Part shown: piece by piece, positions 33,776-42,857 of the stretch
Numbering within the stretch: the stretch's first letter is position 1
Layout of the letters: each line of letters opens with the position of its first letter
DNA from: Sphingobacterium rhinopitheci
Lineage (GTDB): Bacteria > Bacteroidota > Bacteroidia > Sphingobacteriales > Sphingobacteriaceae
DNA length: 64,000 nucleotides
Reading direction: 5' to 3'
NCBI RefSeq assembly: GCF_022627575.1
Contig: NZ_JADEYQ010000002.1
Location: 434,001 to 498,000 of the forward strand
Program-made: the position numbers and the translations under genes
Notes under the pieces: generated by a model
Told to the model about the DNA's origin: nothing
Seen by the model: the letters and a program-made list of their open reading frames with translations, nothing else
Databases searched by the model: none

Positions 33776-35893
33776 ATGTTTAGAAATTTAATAGTCTTTT
33801 TGTCCTTAATATCCTTCGTAGCATGCGGATCAAAACCACGTGTAGAAATCGAAGATACTCCACTCAACCTGACACCCACTTTACAACATGAAATAATCGC
33901 TAAAGAGATTGTCAATATTCTAGAGAATTATAGTTACAAAAAAGTACAAGCAGGGGATTCACTATCGAATATCGTATTCAACAATTTGGTGAAGACCGTA
34001 GATCAAGGGAAGAACTATTTGATCCAAGAAGATATTGATGCTATAGAGAAATTTCGCCCTACGGTAAGTCAAGATCTAAAAAAAGGAGATTTATCTACTC
34101 CATTTTATATTTTCAACCTTTACTCTAAACGTTATTTAGAATGTTTGGAATATGCGTTAACACAAGTTGATGCAGCACATAATTTTGACATTGATGAAAA
34201 CTATGTCAGCTACCGCGAAAAACTTGATTGGTTTAAATCTGAAGAAGAGCTGAAAGACCAATGGCGTAAACGTGTTAAATTTGATTTATTAAACTTAAAA
34301 TTAGCTACAGCAGAGGGTAAAAATGAAGACGAAAAGCATAAAGAAACATTAAAAAAACGATACAACAATTTGATTTCTCAAGCGAAGAAAACAAATGCCA
34401 ACGATGCTTTCCAGTTAATCATGACTTCATATACGGATGCCATCGACCCACACACTACCTATTACAACCCTTCTTTTGCGCAAGCATTCAATGAAGGAAT
34501 GTCCAATACGTTGGAAGGTATTGGTGCACGTCTTCAAATGGAGAATGAGATGGTTACGATCAAAGAAATAATTGCCGGAGGCCCTGCATTTAAAGATAAA
34601 ACCTTAAAAATAGACGACCGCATTATTGGTGTCGCTCAAGGCAAAGGAGAATTTGAGGATATCGTAGGCTGGCGTATAGATGCTGCTGTCGCAAAAATAA
34701 AAGGTTCTAAAGGTACTGAAGTACGTTTAAAAATATTACCTGCGGGTCAAGATATATCTGCGCAACCAACTATTGTTTCCTTGACAAGGGAGAAGATTGT
34801 AATTGAAGAAGAGTCAGCACAGAAAAAGGTTAAAATTGTTAAAGGTGAAGATGGCAAAGACTATAAAATAGGAATTATTACCTTGCCAAAATTCTATATT
34901 GACTTTGCTGCCGCAAGAAATGGAGACCCCAACTACAAAAGTACAACACGTGATGTACGTTTAATACTAGATTCCTTGAAAGCTGAAAACGTAGATGGTG
35001 TATTGTTAGATCTTCGCAACAATGGTGGTGGTTCACTTCAAGAAGCTATTGAATTAACAGGCTTATTTATTGACAAAGGGCCCGTTGTACAAGTACGCCA
35101 AGTAAACAACAAAGTAGATATAGAGCGTGATTCAGAGGCTGGCGTTAAATGGGATGGACCATTTGGTGTTATTATCAATAGATTCTCAGCTTCGGCATCG
35201 GAGATATTTGCTGGTGCTATCCAAGATTACGGTCGTGGAATCGTATTGGGATCTACTACGTATGGTAAAGGTACGGTTCAAAGTGCGATAGAGATGGAAC
35301 GTTTTATTAGCCCGACGAACAAGTTATTGATCAAAGCATCGGGTGAGAAAAAAGACGCTGATACACCGCAAGGAGCTCCAGAATTTGGCCAAATCAATGT
35401 TACTATTGCAAAATTTTACCGTGTCAACGGAAGCAGTACACAGCACAAAGGTGTTGAAGCAGATATCACTTTCCCTACACAGTTCTCTGCTGAAAAATTT
35501 GGCGAAAGTTCAGAGAAATCTGCATTACCGTGGGATCAGATTAATACCGCACAATTCAATCTTGTAGCAAATCTTAAGGACACGAACAAAATTCTTCAAG
35601 AAAAGCACTTAAAAAGAATGGATGGCTCAGAACAATATAAATTCTTATTAGACGATATCAAAGAGTTTAATAAGGAAGATGCTGCTCCTCAAATTAGCTT
35701 AAATCAAGCACAGCTAAAAAAAGAAAGAGACGCAAACAAAGAAAAGAATCGTGCTCGAATCAACAAATTATTAGAGTTACACAATATGCCTTTGTGGAAA
35801 GATGGTCAACCACAACCAAAAATTGAATTCGATTTTATCCTCGATGAAAGTTTAAATGTGATGGCAGACTTAATTCCACTATCGAAGAAGTAA
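33776..35893 (+). CDS. Carboxy-terminal processing protease, Prc/Tsp type, lipoprotein
   Basis: A 705-residue S41 protease. The N-terminus 'NLIVFLSLISFVAC' has a lipobox Cys17. An N-terminal helical region (about 30-240) is followed by a PDZ domain (about 245-330) and the S41 catalytic domain. 'INRFSASASEIFAGAIQDYGRG' gives the nucleophile Ser473 and 'GSTTYGKGTVQ' gives the general base Lys498, spaced 25 residues as in characterised enzymes. The C-terminal ~150 residues are the charged tail domain of Prc proteins. It degrades or trims periplasmic proteins from the C-terminus. A strong convergent terminator follows. Confidence 0.93.
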   Translation: MFRNLIVFLSLISFVACGSKPRVEIEDTPLNLTPTLQHEIIAKEIVNILENYSYKKVQAGDSLSNIVFNNLVKTVDQGKNYLIQEDIDAIEKFRPTVSQDLKKGDLSTPFYIFNLYSKRYLECLEYALTQVDAAHNFDIDENYVSYREKLDWFKSEEELKDQWRKRVKFDLLNLKLATAEGKNEDEKHKETLKKRYNNLISQAKKTNANDAFQLIMTSYTDAIDPHTTYYNPSFAQAFNEGMSNTLEGIGARLQMENEMVTIKEIIAGGPAFKDKTLKIDDRIIGVAQGKGEFEDIVGWRIDAAVAKIKGSKGTEVRLKILPAGQDISAQPTIVSLTREKIVIEEESAQKKVKIVKGEDGKDYKIGIITLPKFYIDFAAARNGDPNYKSTTRDVRLILDSLKAENVDGVLLDLRNNGGGSLQEAIELTGLFIDKGPVVQVRQVNNKVDIERDSEAGVKWDGPFGVIINRFSASASEIFAGAIQDYGRGIVLGSTTYGKGTVQSAIEMERFISPTNKLLIKASGEKKDADTPQGAPEFGQINVTIAKFYRVNGSSTQHKGVEADITFPTQFSAEKFGESSEKSALPWDQINTAQFNLVANLKDTNKILQEKHLKRMDGSEQYKFLLDDIKEFNKEDAAPQISLNQAQLKKERDANKEKNRARINKLLELHNMPLWKDGQPQPKIEFDFILDESLNVMADLIPLSKK

Positions 35894-35900
35894 ATATAAT

Positions 35901-35932
35901 AGAAAAGGCACGCCATATAGCGTGCCTTTTCT
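35901..35932. terminator. Convergent terminator (protease / M28 peptidase)
   Basis: AGAAAAGGCACGC and GCGTGCCTTTTCT form a 13-bp perfect stem with a 6-base loop between the two convergent stop codons. Confidence 0.9.
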
Positions 35933-35936
35933 ATTT

Positions 35937-37550
35937 TTAGTATCCTACTCCTGTTCTTCGAGGCTGCCTAATTGCGGGCCATACCCCTTGTTTACCATCA
36001 GCGCTAATGGGTAATACGCGTTGTTCTCTATTCACCAACTGTGGTTCTTGTGCTGCTTTATAGGTCATGATAGCAGTCAGTATGACATTATCTTTTAAGT
36101 CATCAAATACAAGCTTATCATAGGTATCAATATTGGTATGCCATGTCGCCGTACCATAATCCCAAGAAAGGGAGCTCAACATAAATGCAGGGACACCTGC
36201 TGCAACGAAAGAAACATGATCCGAACCACCAGTCCCTGGCGTACCCGGAAATTCCGTTTTTATATCTTTGGTTATTTCACGGGGAACCTCCTCTAACCAT
36301 CTACCCATAAAATCATATGCATGTACAAATCCGGATCCATTGATTTTCTCGACACGCCCAGTTCCGTTATCTAGATTGAATACCGCTTGGGTCTTCTCTA
36401 CTATTTCGGGATTATCCAATACAAAAGAACGCGACCCATTAAGTCCTTGTTCTTCACTACCCCATAATCCTATTAATATTGTTCTCTTGGGATTAGGGAG
36501 AATTTTCTTTAATATGCGTGCCACTTCCATCATAGCGATAGTACCTGTACCATTGTCTGTAGCCCCAGATCCGCCTTCCCAAGAATCCAAATGGGCCGAC
36601 AGAATTACATATTCATCCGGAAACTCTGTTCCTTTAATTTCTGCAATGGTATTAAAAGAAGGAACATTACCCAAATCTTTAGATGCTGTTTCTACAGCTA
36701 TCTTAGGTTTAATACCATTCTCTGCCAATCGGTAAAGAACACCATAATCTTCCAATGAGATATCCAAAGTAGGGACTTTATGTGATCGTGCACCAAAAAT
36801 TTTATTAGCACCAAACTCTTTGGACCAATTGCTCGTCAGTATTCCTACAGCTCCGGCATCTTCTAATACCGAAGGTATTGAATTTGCAGACATCCCTGTT
36901 GCTCTAATACGGCTATTCCAAGCTGCCGACTTCGCATCTCGATCCTTATTCATCTTCTCAATAGATGAGGCTTTACCGTATTTTTCCCAATTGTGGTCCG
37001 GGCGTCCTGTTGGCTGCGGCATAGAGATCATGACATACTTTCCTTTTACAGAAGGCAGCCAAGCCTTAAAATCAAGACTATCTTTAAAGTCGCCCAAAGG
37101 AATAACCTCAGCTACCACAGACTTCCCTTTAGTACTAGGGCTCCAAGCGAGCTGTGTACCATTCAATGTTTTGATACGAGGGGATACCATATCGATATGA
37201 GAGATCCCTCTCTCCCATCCTCTCCATTCACCAAACTGTTGCTTTTCTGCTGGGATTCCCCAGCTTTGAAATTTCTCTACCGCCCAGTCATTTGCCCTGG
37301 TCATGCCTGGCGTACCTACCAAACGAGGACCAACGACATCCAACAACTCAAAGGCTAAATTTTCCAATTGCGAATTGGTACTAGCTTCATCTATTATTTG
37401 TTGAACAATAGGGTCTATTTTTTTATTTACTTGTCGCCCGGTATAATTGGGTCCTTGTGCATAGACGGTAAATTGTGTTCCTATACCTAAAAATAAGGTA
37501 AAGATTATTTTTCGCCTACTTTTAATTTGGTTTAATACTATTGACTTCAT
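35937..37550 (-). CDS. M28 family zinc aminopeptidase with PA-type insertion
   Basis: A 537-residue secreted peptidase with a signal peptide (about 1-31, ending TVYAQ). The di-zinc ligands appear in order: 'ILSAHLDSWEGGSGATDNGTG' (His, then Asp), 'IGLWGSEEQGLNGSR' (catalytic Glu-Glu), 'FNLDNGTGRVEK' (Asp) and 'TWHTNIDTYDKL' (His). A protease-associated-like segment lies at about 125-300. Relatives cleave N-terminal residues from peptides in the periplasm or outside the cell. It stands alone with convergent terminators on its 3' side. Confidence 0.9.
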   Translation of the reverse strand: MKSIVLNQIKSRRKIIFTLFLGIGTQFTVYAQGPNYTGRQVNKKIDPIVQQIIDEASTNSQLENLAFELLDVVGPRLVGTPGMTRANDWAVEKFQSWGIPAEKQQFGEWRGWERGISHIDMVSPRIKTLNGTQLAWSPSTKGKSVVAEVIPLGDFKDSLDFKAWLPSVKGKYVMISMPQPTGRPDHNWEKYGKASSIEKMNKDRDAKSAAWNSRIRATGMSANSIPSVLEDAGAVGILTSNWSKEFGANKIFGARSHKVPTLDISLEDYGVLYRLAENGIKPKIAVETASKDLGNVPSFNTIAEIKGTEFPDEYVILSAHLDSWEGGSGATDNGTGTIAMMEVARILKKILPNPKRTILIGLWGSEEQGLNGSRSFVLDNPEIVEKTQAVFNLDNGTGRVEKINGSGFVHAYDFMGRWLEEVPREITKDIKTEFPGTPGTGGSDHVSFVAAGVPAFMLSSLSWDYGTATWHTNIDTYDKLVFDDLKDNVILTAIMTYKAAQEPQLVNREQRVLPISADGKQGVWPAIRQPRRTGVGY

Positions 37551-37641
37551 AATTTGTACTTTATAGGTAAATGATAGCGTAATTGAATGTTAGTTTATTT
37601 ATAAAAATGAGTAAATAAATTGAAAAAAATCTTATAAAATC

Positions 37642-37681
37642 AAAAAAGGCACACAATAAAATACATTGTGTGCCTTTTTTA
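37642..37681 (-). terminator. Terminator after pgi
   Basis: AAAAAGGCACACAATG-type arm pairs perfectly with CATTGTGTGCCTTTTT across a short loop, 20 bases beyond the pgi stop codon on the minus strand. Confidence 0.85.
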
Positions 37682-37701
37682 TACTATTATTTCAAAAAAT
37701 A

Positions 37702-39360
<1,659 letters not shown>

Positions 39361-39367
39361 TTATATT

Positions 39368-39375
39368 CAAATATA
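39368..39375 (-). promoter_or_regulatory. Candidate -7 element for pgi
   Basis: Minus strand TATATTTG fits TAnnTTTG, 19 bases upstream of the pgi ATG. No good -33. Confidence 0.4.
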
Positions 39376-39464
39376 GTCAATTAGAAGATTATTAAATGAT
39401 GAATTCTAATATTAGTTGACGACATTCTTAAGTAATATCATAATTAATCTTTATTTTAGCCCTT

Positions 39465-40548
39465 ATGACCAAAGAACAAATTCAAGACTTGAGGGATCGT
39501 ATTATATCCCTGAGGAGGCATCTTTGACATTGATGTCAAAAAAGAAGAGATTGCGCTAGAAACAGAAAAAACGTTATTACCTAATTTTTGGGATTACCCC
39601 AAAGAGGCAGAGAAGATTCTGCACAACATCAAAAACCTTAAAGTTTGGACCGATGATTACGACAATGTTGAGGCTTCTATTGAAGACTTATCGGTGATGT
39701 ATGAATTTTTCCAATCTGGTGATGCTAGTGATAAAGATGTTGAAGATCAATATCAAATAGCACTAACCAATGTAGACGAACTGGAGTTTAAAAATATGCT
39801 GAGCGCTGAGGAAGATCAACTGGATGCTATTTTGCAAATTACGGCAGGTGCTGGCGGTACAGAATCCTGTGATTGGGCAGCTATGTTGATGCGTATGTAT
39901 ATCATGTGGGGCGAGAAACACGGTTGCAAAGTTACCGAACAAGATCACCAAGAAGGGGATGTCGCAGGTATTAAATCTGTAACGCTACAATTCTCGGGCA
40001 ACTTTGCCTATGGTTATTTAAAAGGCGAAAATGGCGTTCACCGTTTGGTGCGTATCTCTCCATTTGATAGTAACGGTAAACGACATACTTCTTTTGCTTC
40101 AGTATATGTATACCCATTGGTAGATGACAATATAGAAATCGACATCAAGGATTCCGAAATTGAATGGGATACTTTTAGAGCTGGCGGTGCAGGGGGACAA
40201 AATGTAAACAAAGTAGAAACTGCGGTTCGCTTACATCATAAGCCTTCAGGGATCATCGTAAAAAACCAAGAATCACGCTCTCAATTGCAAAATAAAGAGA
40301 ACGCAATGCGCTTATTGAAATCCCAATTGTATGAGATCGAAATGCGCAAGCGTGAGGAAGCATCTGCTGCAATAGAGGGCTCAAAAAAGAAAATTGAATG
40401 GGGTTCACAAATTCGTAACTACGTATTGCATCCCTACAAATTGATTAAAGATTTAAGAACAGGAACGGAAACATCAAATACACAATCCGTATTGGATGGT
40501 GATCTAGATGAGTTTTTGAAATCTTACTTAATGGAATTTGGAGGATAA
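39465..40548 (+). CDS. prfB: Peptide chain release factor 2, with programmed +1 frameshift
   Basis: Release factor 2 recognises UGA and UAA. The gene is in two frames. The first 20 codons start at the ATG at 39465 and end in CTT followed by an in-frame TGA (39525-39527). A +1 shift after CTT (skipping base 39525) continues in the long frame to 40548, giving 360 residues. The shift site has all classical elements: an internal AGGAGG (39513-39518) three bases before CTT, then TGA and C. The main frame carries '[16 protein letters not shown]' (the stop-codon tripeptide SPF) and '[19 protein letters not shown]' (GGQ). Low RF2 makes the ribosome pause at UGA and shift, so the gene autoregulates. 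Confidence 0.95.
39513..39528 (+). promoter_or_regulatory. RF2 programmed frameshift site
   Basis: AGGAGG CAT CTT TGA C: an internal Shine-Dalgarno-like hexamer, a slippery CTT codon and the UGA stop with C after it, as in the E. coli prfB site. Notable because SD sequences are otherwise rare in this window. Confidence 0.92.
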
Positions 40549-40560
40549 AAAAATATACTA

Positions 40561-40607
40561 TTCTAGCAAAAAGGGAGCACGTAAAAATTGCTCCCTTTTT
40601 GCTAGAA
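40561..40607. terminator. Convergent terminator (prfB / dcd)
   Basis: TTCTAGCAAAAAGGGAGC and GCTCCCTTTTTGCTAGAA form a long perfect stem with an 11-base loop between the two convergent stop codons. Confidence 0.9.
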
Positions 40608-40619
40608 TATAAAGGCCTT

Positions 40620-41156
40620 TTAAAAAGAATTCTTCCACATCATACTCTCCACAGGGCGGATTGTTTTGTTGTTGTACTTGGCATTGCCTTTGGTATTATA
40701 CAGCGTCTGTATATCACCTTCAACGACAAAATATATAAGCTGACCAATCGGCATTGCTGGATAAACACGTACCGGTTGAGATACAGAAATCTCCAATGTC
40801 CAAGTATTACAAAAACCTACGTCACCTTTGCCCGCAGTGGCATGAATATCAATACCTAATCTACCAGTACTCGATTTGCCTTCCAAGAATGGAACATGCG
40901 CATGTGTCTCCGTATATTCCAAAGTAACGCCCAAATATAGGGTTCCTGGTTGCAACACAAATCCCTCTTCGGGGATTTCAAAATGTTGAATCTGATTATG
41001 CTTCTTGGCATCCAAAATATCATCCTTGTAGGTAGCAAGATATTTCCCTAAATGTACATCATAAGAGTTCGTACCTAAGCAATTAAGATCAAAAGGCTCG
41101 ATAATAATAGTTCCTTTATCTATTTCTTCTAAAATTCTTTTATCGGATAATATCAT
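40620..41156 (-). CDS. dcd: dCTP deaminase
   Basis: A 178-residue trimeric enzyme that deaminates dCTP to dUTP for thymidylate synthesis. Conserved blocks: 'MILSDKRILEEIDKGTIIIEPF', 'GTNSYDVHLGKYLATY', 'GFVLQPGTLYLGVTLEY', 'LEGKSSTGRLGIDIHATAGKGDVGFCNTWTLEI' (nucleotide binding and catalytic Glu) and 'PAMPIGQLIYFVVEGD'. Length is normal. It is monocistronic, with a well-defined promoter region carrying a strong dyad and a leader hairpin. Confidence 0.95.
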   Translation of the reverse strand: MILSDKRILEEIDKGTIIIEPFDLNCLGTNSYDVHLGKYLATYKDDILDAKKHNQIQHFEIPEEGFVLQPGTLYLGVTLEYTETHAHVPFLEGKSSTGRLGIDIHATAGKGDVGFCNTWTLEISVSQPVRVYPAMPIGQLIYFVVEGDIQTLYNTKGNAKYNNKTIRPVESMMWKNSF

Positions 41157-41171
41157 ATTTAATATGGATAA

Positions 41172-41186
41172 TGTTAGCTCGGCTAA
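41172..41186 (-). promoter_or_regulatory. Leader hairpin of dcd
   Basis: GTTAGC TCG GCTAAC: perfect 6-bp stem with a 3-base loop, immediately after the predicted transcription start of dcd, so it would cap the 5' end of the mRNA. Confidence 0.45.
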
Positions 41187-41194
41187 CGAAGGCT

Positions 41195-41225
41195 CAAAAA
41201 TACATTATTGCTTGAAATCAAGCAA
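41195..41225 (-). promoter_or_regulatory. dcd promoter with 18-base dyad operator
   Basis: Minus strand -7 element TATTTTTG (41195-41202). Upstream lies the dyad TTGCTTGA-AA-TCAAGCAA (41208-41225), whose outer TTG sits 20 bases from the -7 element and so doubles as the -33. The dyad fills the spacer, as a repressor site would. Confidence 0.5.
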
Positions 41226-41286
41226 CTTTAATTGATTAATTATAAATCTAAGTCTTGGGGATCCTTATTTTTACATTATAAGTTCA

Positions 41287-41294
41287 TACATTTG
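41287..41294 (+). promoter_or_regulatory. Candidate -7 element, leaderless context (phosphopantetheinyl transferase)
   Basis: TACATTTG fits TAnnTTTG and ends 3 bases before the ATG at 41298, so the mRNA would begin at or next to the start codon. No clear -33. Confidence 0.4.
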
Positions 41295-41297
41295 AGT

Positions 41298-41936
41298 ATG
41301 GCATTGGTATACCTAAGAGAATTAGATACACAGACAAAATTTGCAATTTGGAAAATTGAAGAGTCAGAGTCAGAGTTACTCGACAAGTTGCAACTCAACG
41401 AAGCGGAGCAAAAAAAATTGCAAGCCCTTGGTAAAGGGAAGCGTACACTTCACTGGTTAGCAACTCGCGTCCTATTGCGGTATCTTTTGAATACCAATAA
41501 ATATATTGCTTGTCCTTCGGATGAAAATGGCAAACCTTATTTGCCTGATTACCCTTACAAAATATCCCTTACCCATTCCTATGACTATGCTGGGGTAATG
41601 TTGAGCACAAAAGGCGAATGTGGCATGGATTTAGAGATCGTCAAAGATAAGGTCCTTCGCATAAAGAATAAATTCCTCAAAGCATCGGAAATGAAATTTA
41701 TATCTGCTGAGCAAGAGATAAATCAGCTTTATGCCTGCTGGTGTGCCAAAGAAGCAGTGTATAAACTACAAGGCAAAAAAGGTGTCTCTTTTCTTCATGA
41801 CATGACCATACGCCCTTTCAACTTTGAAGCACAAGGCATCATGACCTTAGATCTCTATAAAGGAGCAAATATCCATACATACCAAGTATACTATGAGCAA
41901 TTTCAAGAGTATATGCTAGGCTATGTCGTTGAATAA
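41298..41936 (+). CDS. 4'-phosphopantetheinyl transferase (Sfp superfamily)
   Basis: A 212-residue enzyme that attaches the phosphopantetheine arm of CoA to a carrier-protein serine. The Mg/CoA motifs are 'GECGMDLEIVKDKVLRI' (Asp and Glu) and 'YACWCAKEAVYKLQGKKGVSFLHDM' (WxxKEAxxK). 'SDENGKPYLPDYPYKISLTHSYDYAGVML' is the usual substrate-side region. The ATG at 41298 is chosen since the protein then starts at the family N-terminus (MALVYLRE). No carrier protein or synthase is nearby, so it probably serves fatty-acid ACP or an unlinked cluster. Confidence 0.9.
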   Translation: MALVYLRELDTQTKFAIWKIEESESELLDKLQLNEAEQKKLQALGKGKRTLHWLATRVLLRYLLNTNKYIACPSDENGKPYLPDYPYKISLTHSYDYAGVMLSTKGECGMDLEIVKDKVLRIKNKFLKASEMKFISAEQEINQLYACWCAKEAVYKLQGKKGVSFLHDMTIRPFNFEAQGIMTLDLYKGANIHTYQVYYEQFQEYMLGYVVE

Positions 41937-42068
41937 TAATCTAATATACCATATTTAACACTTCAGCAATTCAGGACTATCAATCACAGCGTAAATATGC
42001 TATACATGAAGTAATATATTGATATAATCAACATTAACTTTAGGCCTTAGGGCTTACATGGCATCCTG
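41937..42068. other. Short convergent spacer, no terminator seen
   Basis: 132 bases between the convergent phosphopantetheinyl transferase and crotonase stops. Unlike the other convergent junctions here, I see no clear stem-loop with a T run. Confidence 0.5.
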
Positions 42069-42845
42069 TTAAAAATTAGGTTTTCTTTTTTCAATAAAGG
42101 CCTGAATTCCTTCTTTAGATTCTACTGTATCAAAGCTCTGTGCGAAGAGCTCTATTTCTTTCTTAAAGCCATTTTCAGGATTTATCAAGCTGGTATTGAC
42201 GGCATCTATTGCATATGATATTGCTATCGGTGAGCGCGTATATATCTTTTCTAATAGGCTGTAGCATTTCGTTAAGAGTTCATCAGCAGGAACGACATAA
42301 TTTACTAATCCCCAAGTCAAGGCTTCCTCAGCAACAATCATATCTGCTGTCATTATCATTTCTAATGCTTTGCCCCGTCCAACTAATTGAGTCAACCGCT
42401 GTGTACCACCATAACCCGGGATAATACCTAAGGATACCTCGGGAAGACCCAGTTTCGCACCTTCAGATGCCACCCTAATATGACAAGCCATCGCTAACTC
42501 CAAACCACCACCTAGAGCGAAACCATTTACTGCAGCGATAACGGGTTTGGAGAAATTTGCTATTTTATCCATCACCTGAAGATGCCCCCTTTCAGCTAAA
42601 GCAAAAGCTTCACTTGCTGTTAATCCTTGAAATTCAGTTATATCCGCTCCGGCGATAAATGCTTTTGATCCCGCACCAGTGAATATTACCCCTCTTACAG
42701 TATGGTCATTCTCCAATTCGTCGAATATAGCAGATATCTCCGCTAATGTTTCTGCATTTAAGGCGTTCATTTTATCCGCTCTATTGATGGTAATACGTGC
42801 TGTGTTCGTATCTACATCCACAAGTATTGTATTATATTTCCGCAT
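42069..42845 (-). CDS. Enoyl-CoA hydratase/isomerase family protein (crotonase)
   Basis: A 258-residue crotonase-fold enzyme. The oxyanion-hole loops are 'SKAFIAGADITEF' and 'NGFALGGGLELAMACHIRVAS'. Both catalytic glutamates of true hydratases are present, in 'GLELAMAC' and 'LPEVSLGIIPGYGGTQRL'. The C-terminal 'FDTVESKEGIQAFIEKRKPNF' is typical of short-chain enoyl-CoA hydratases. It would hydrate trans-2-enoyl-CoA in fatty-acid or butyrate-type metabolism. It follows the DUF5686 gene by 12 bases, a pairing with no obvious functional sense. Confidence 0.9.
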   Translation of the reverse strand: MRKYNTILVDVDTNTARITINRADKMNALNAETLAEISAIFDELENDHTVRGVIFTGAGSKAFIAGADITEFQGLTASEAFALAERGHLQVMDKIANFSKPVIAAVNGFALGGGLELAMACHIRVASEGAKLGLPEVSLGIIPGYGGTQRLTQLVGRGKALEMIMTADMIVAEEALTWGLVNYVVPADELLTKCYSLLEKIYTRSPIAISYAIDAVNTSLINPENGFKKEIELFAQSFDTVESKEGIQAFIEKRKPNF

Positions 42846-42857
42846 ACTTAGAAAGAT

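Noticed and set aside
36268..37358. Long open frames on the plus strand opposite the M28 peptidase
   Set aside because: They mirror the coding frame of the peptidase gene, lack any recognisable domain and have no promoter-like start.
39465..39694. Broken or sequencing-error-damaged prfB start
   Set aside because: The stop and frame change coincide exactly with the canonical RF2 frameshift site, so it is programmed rather than damage.
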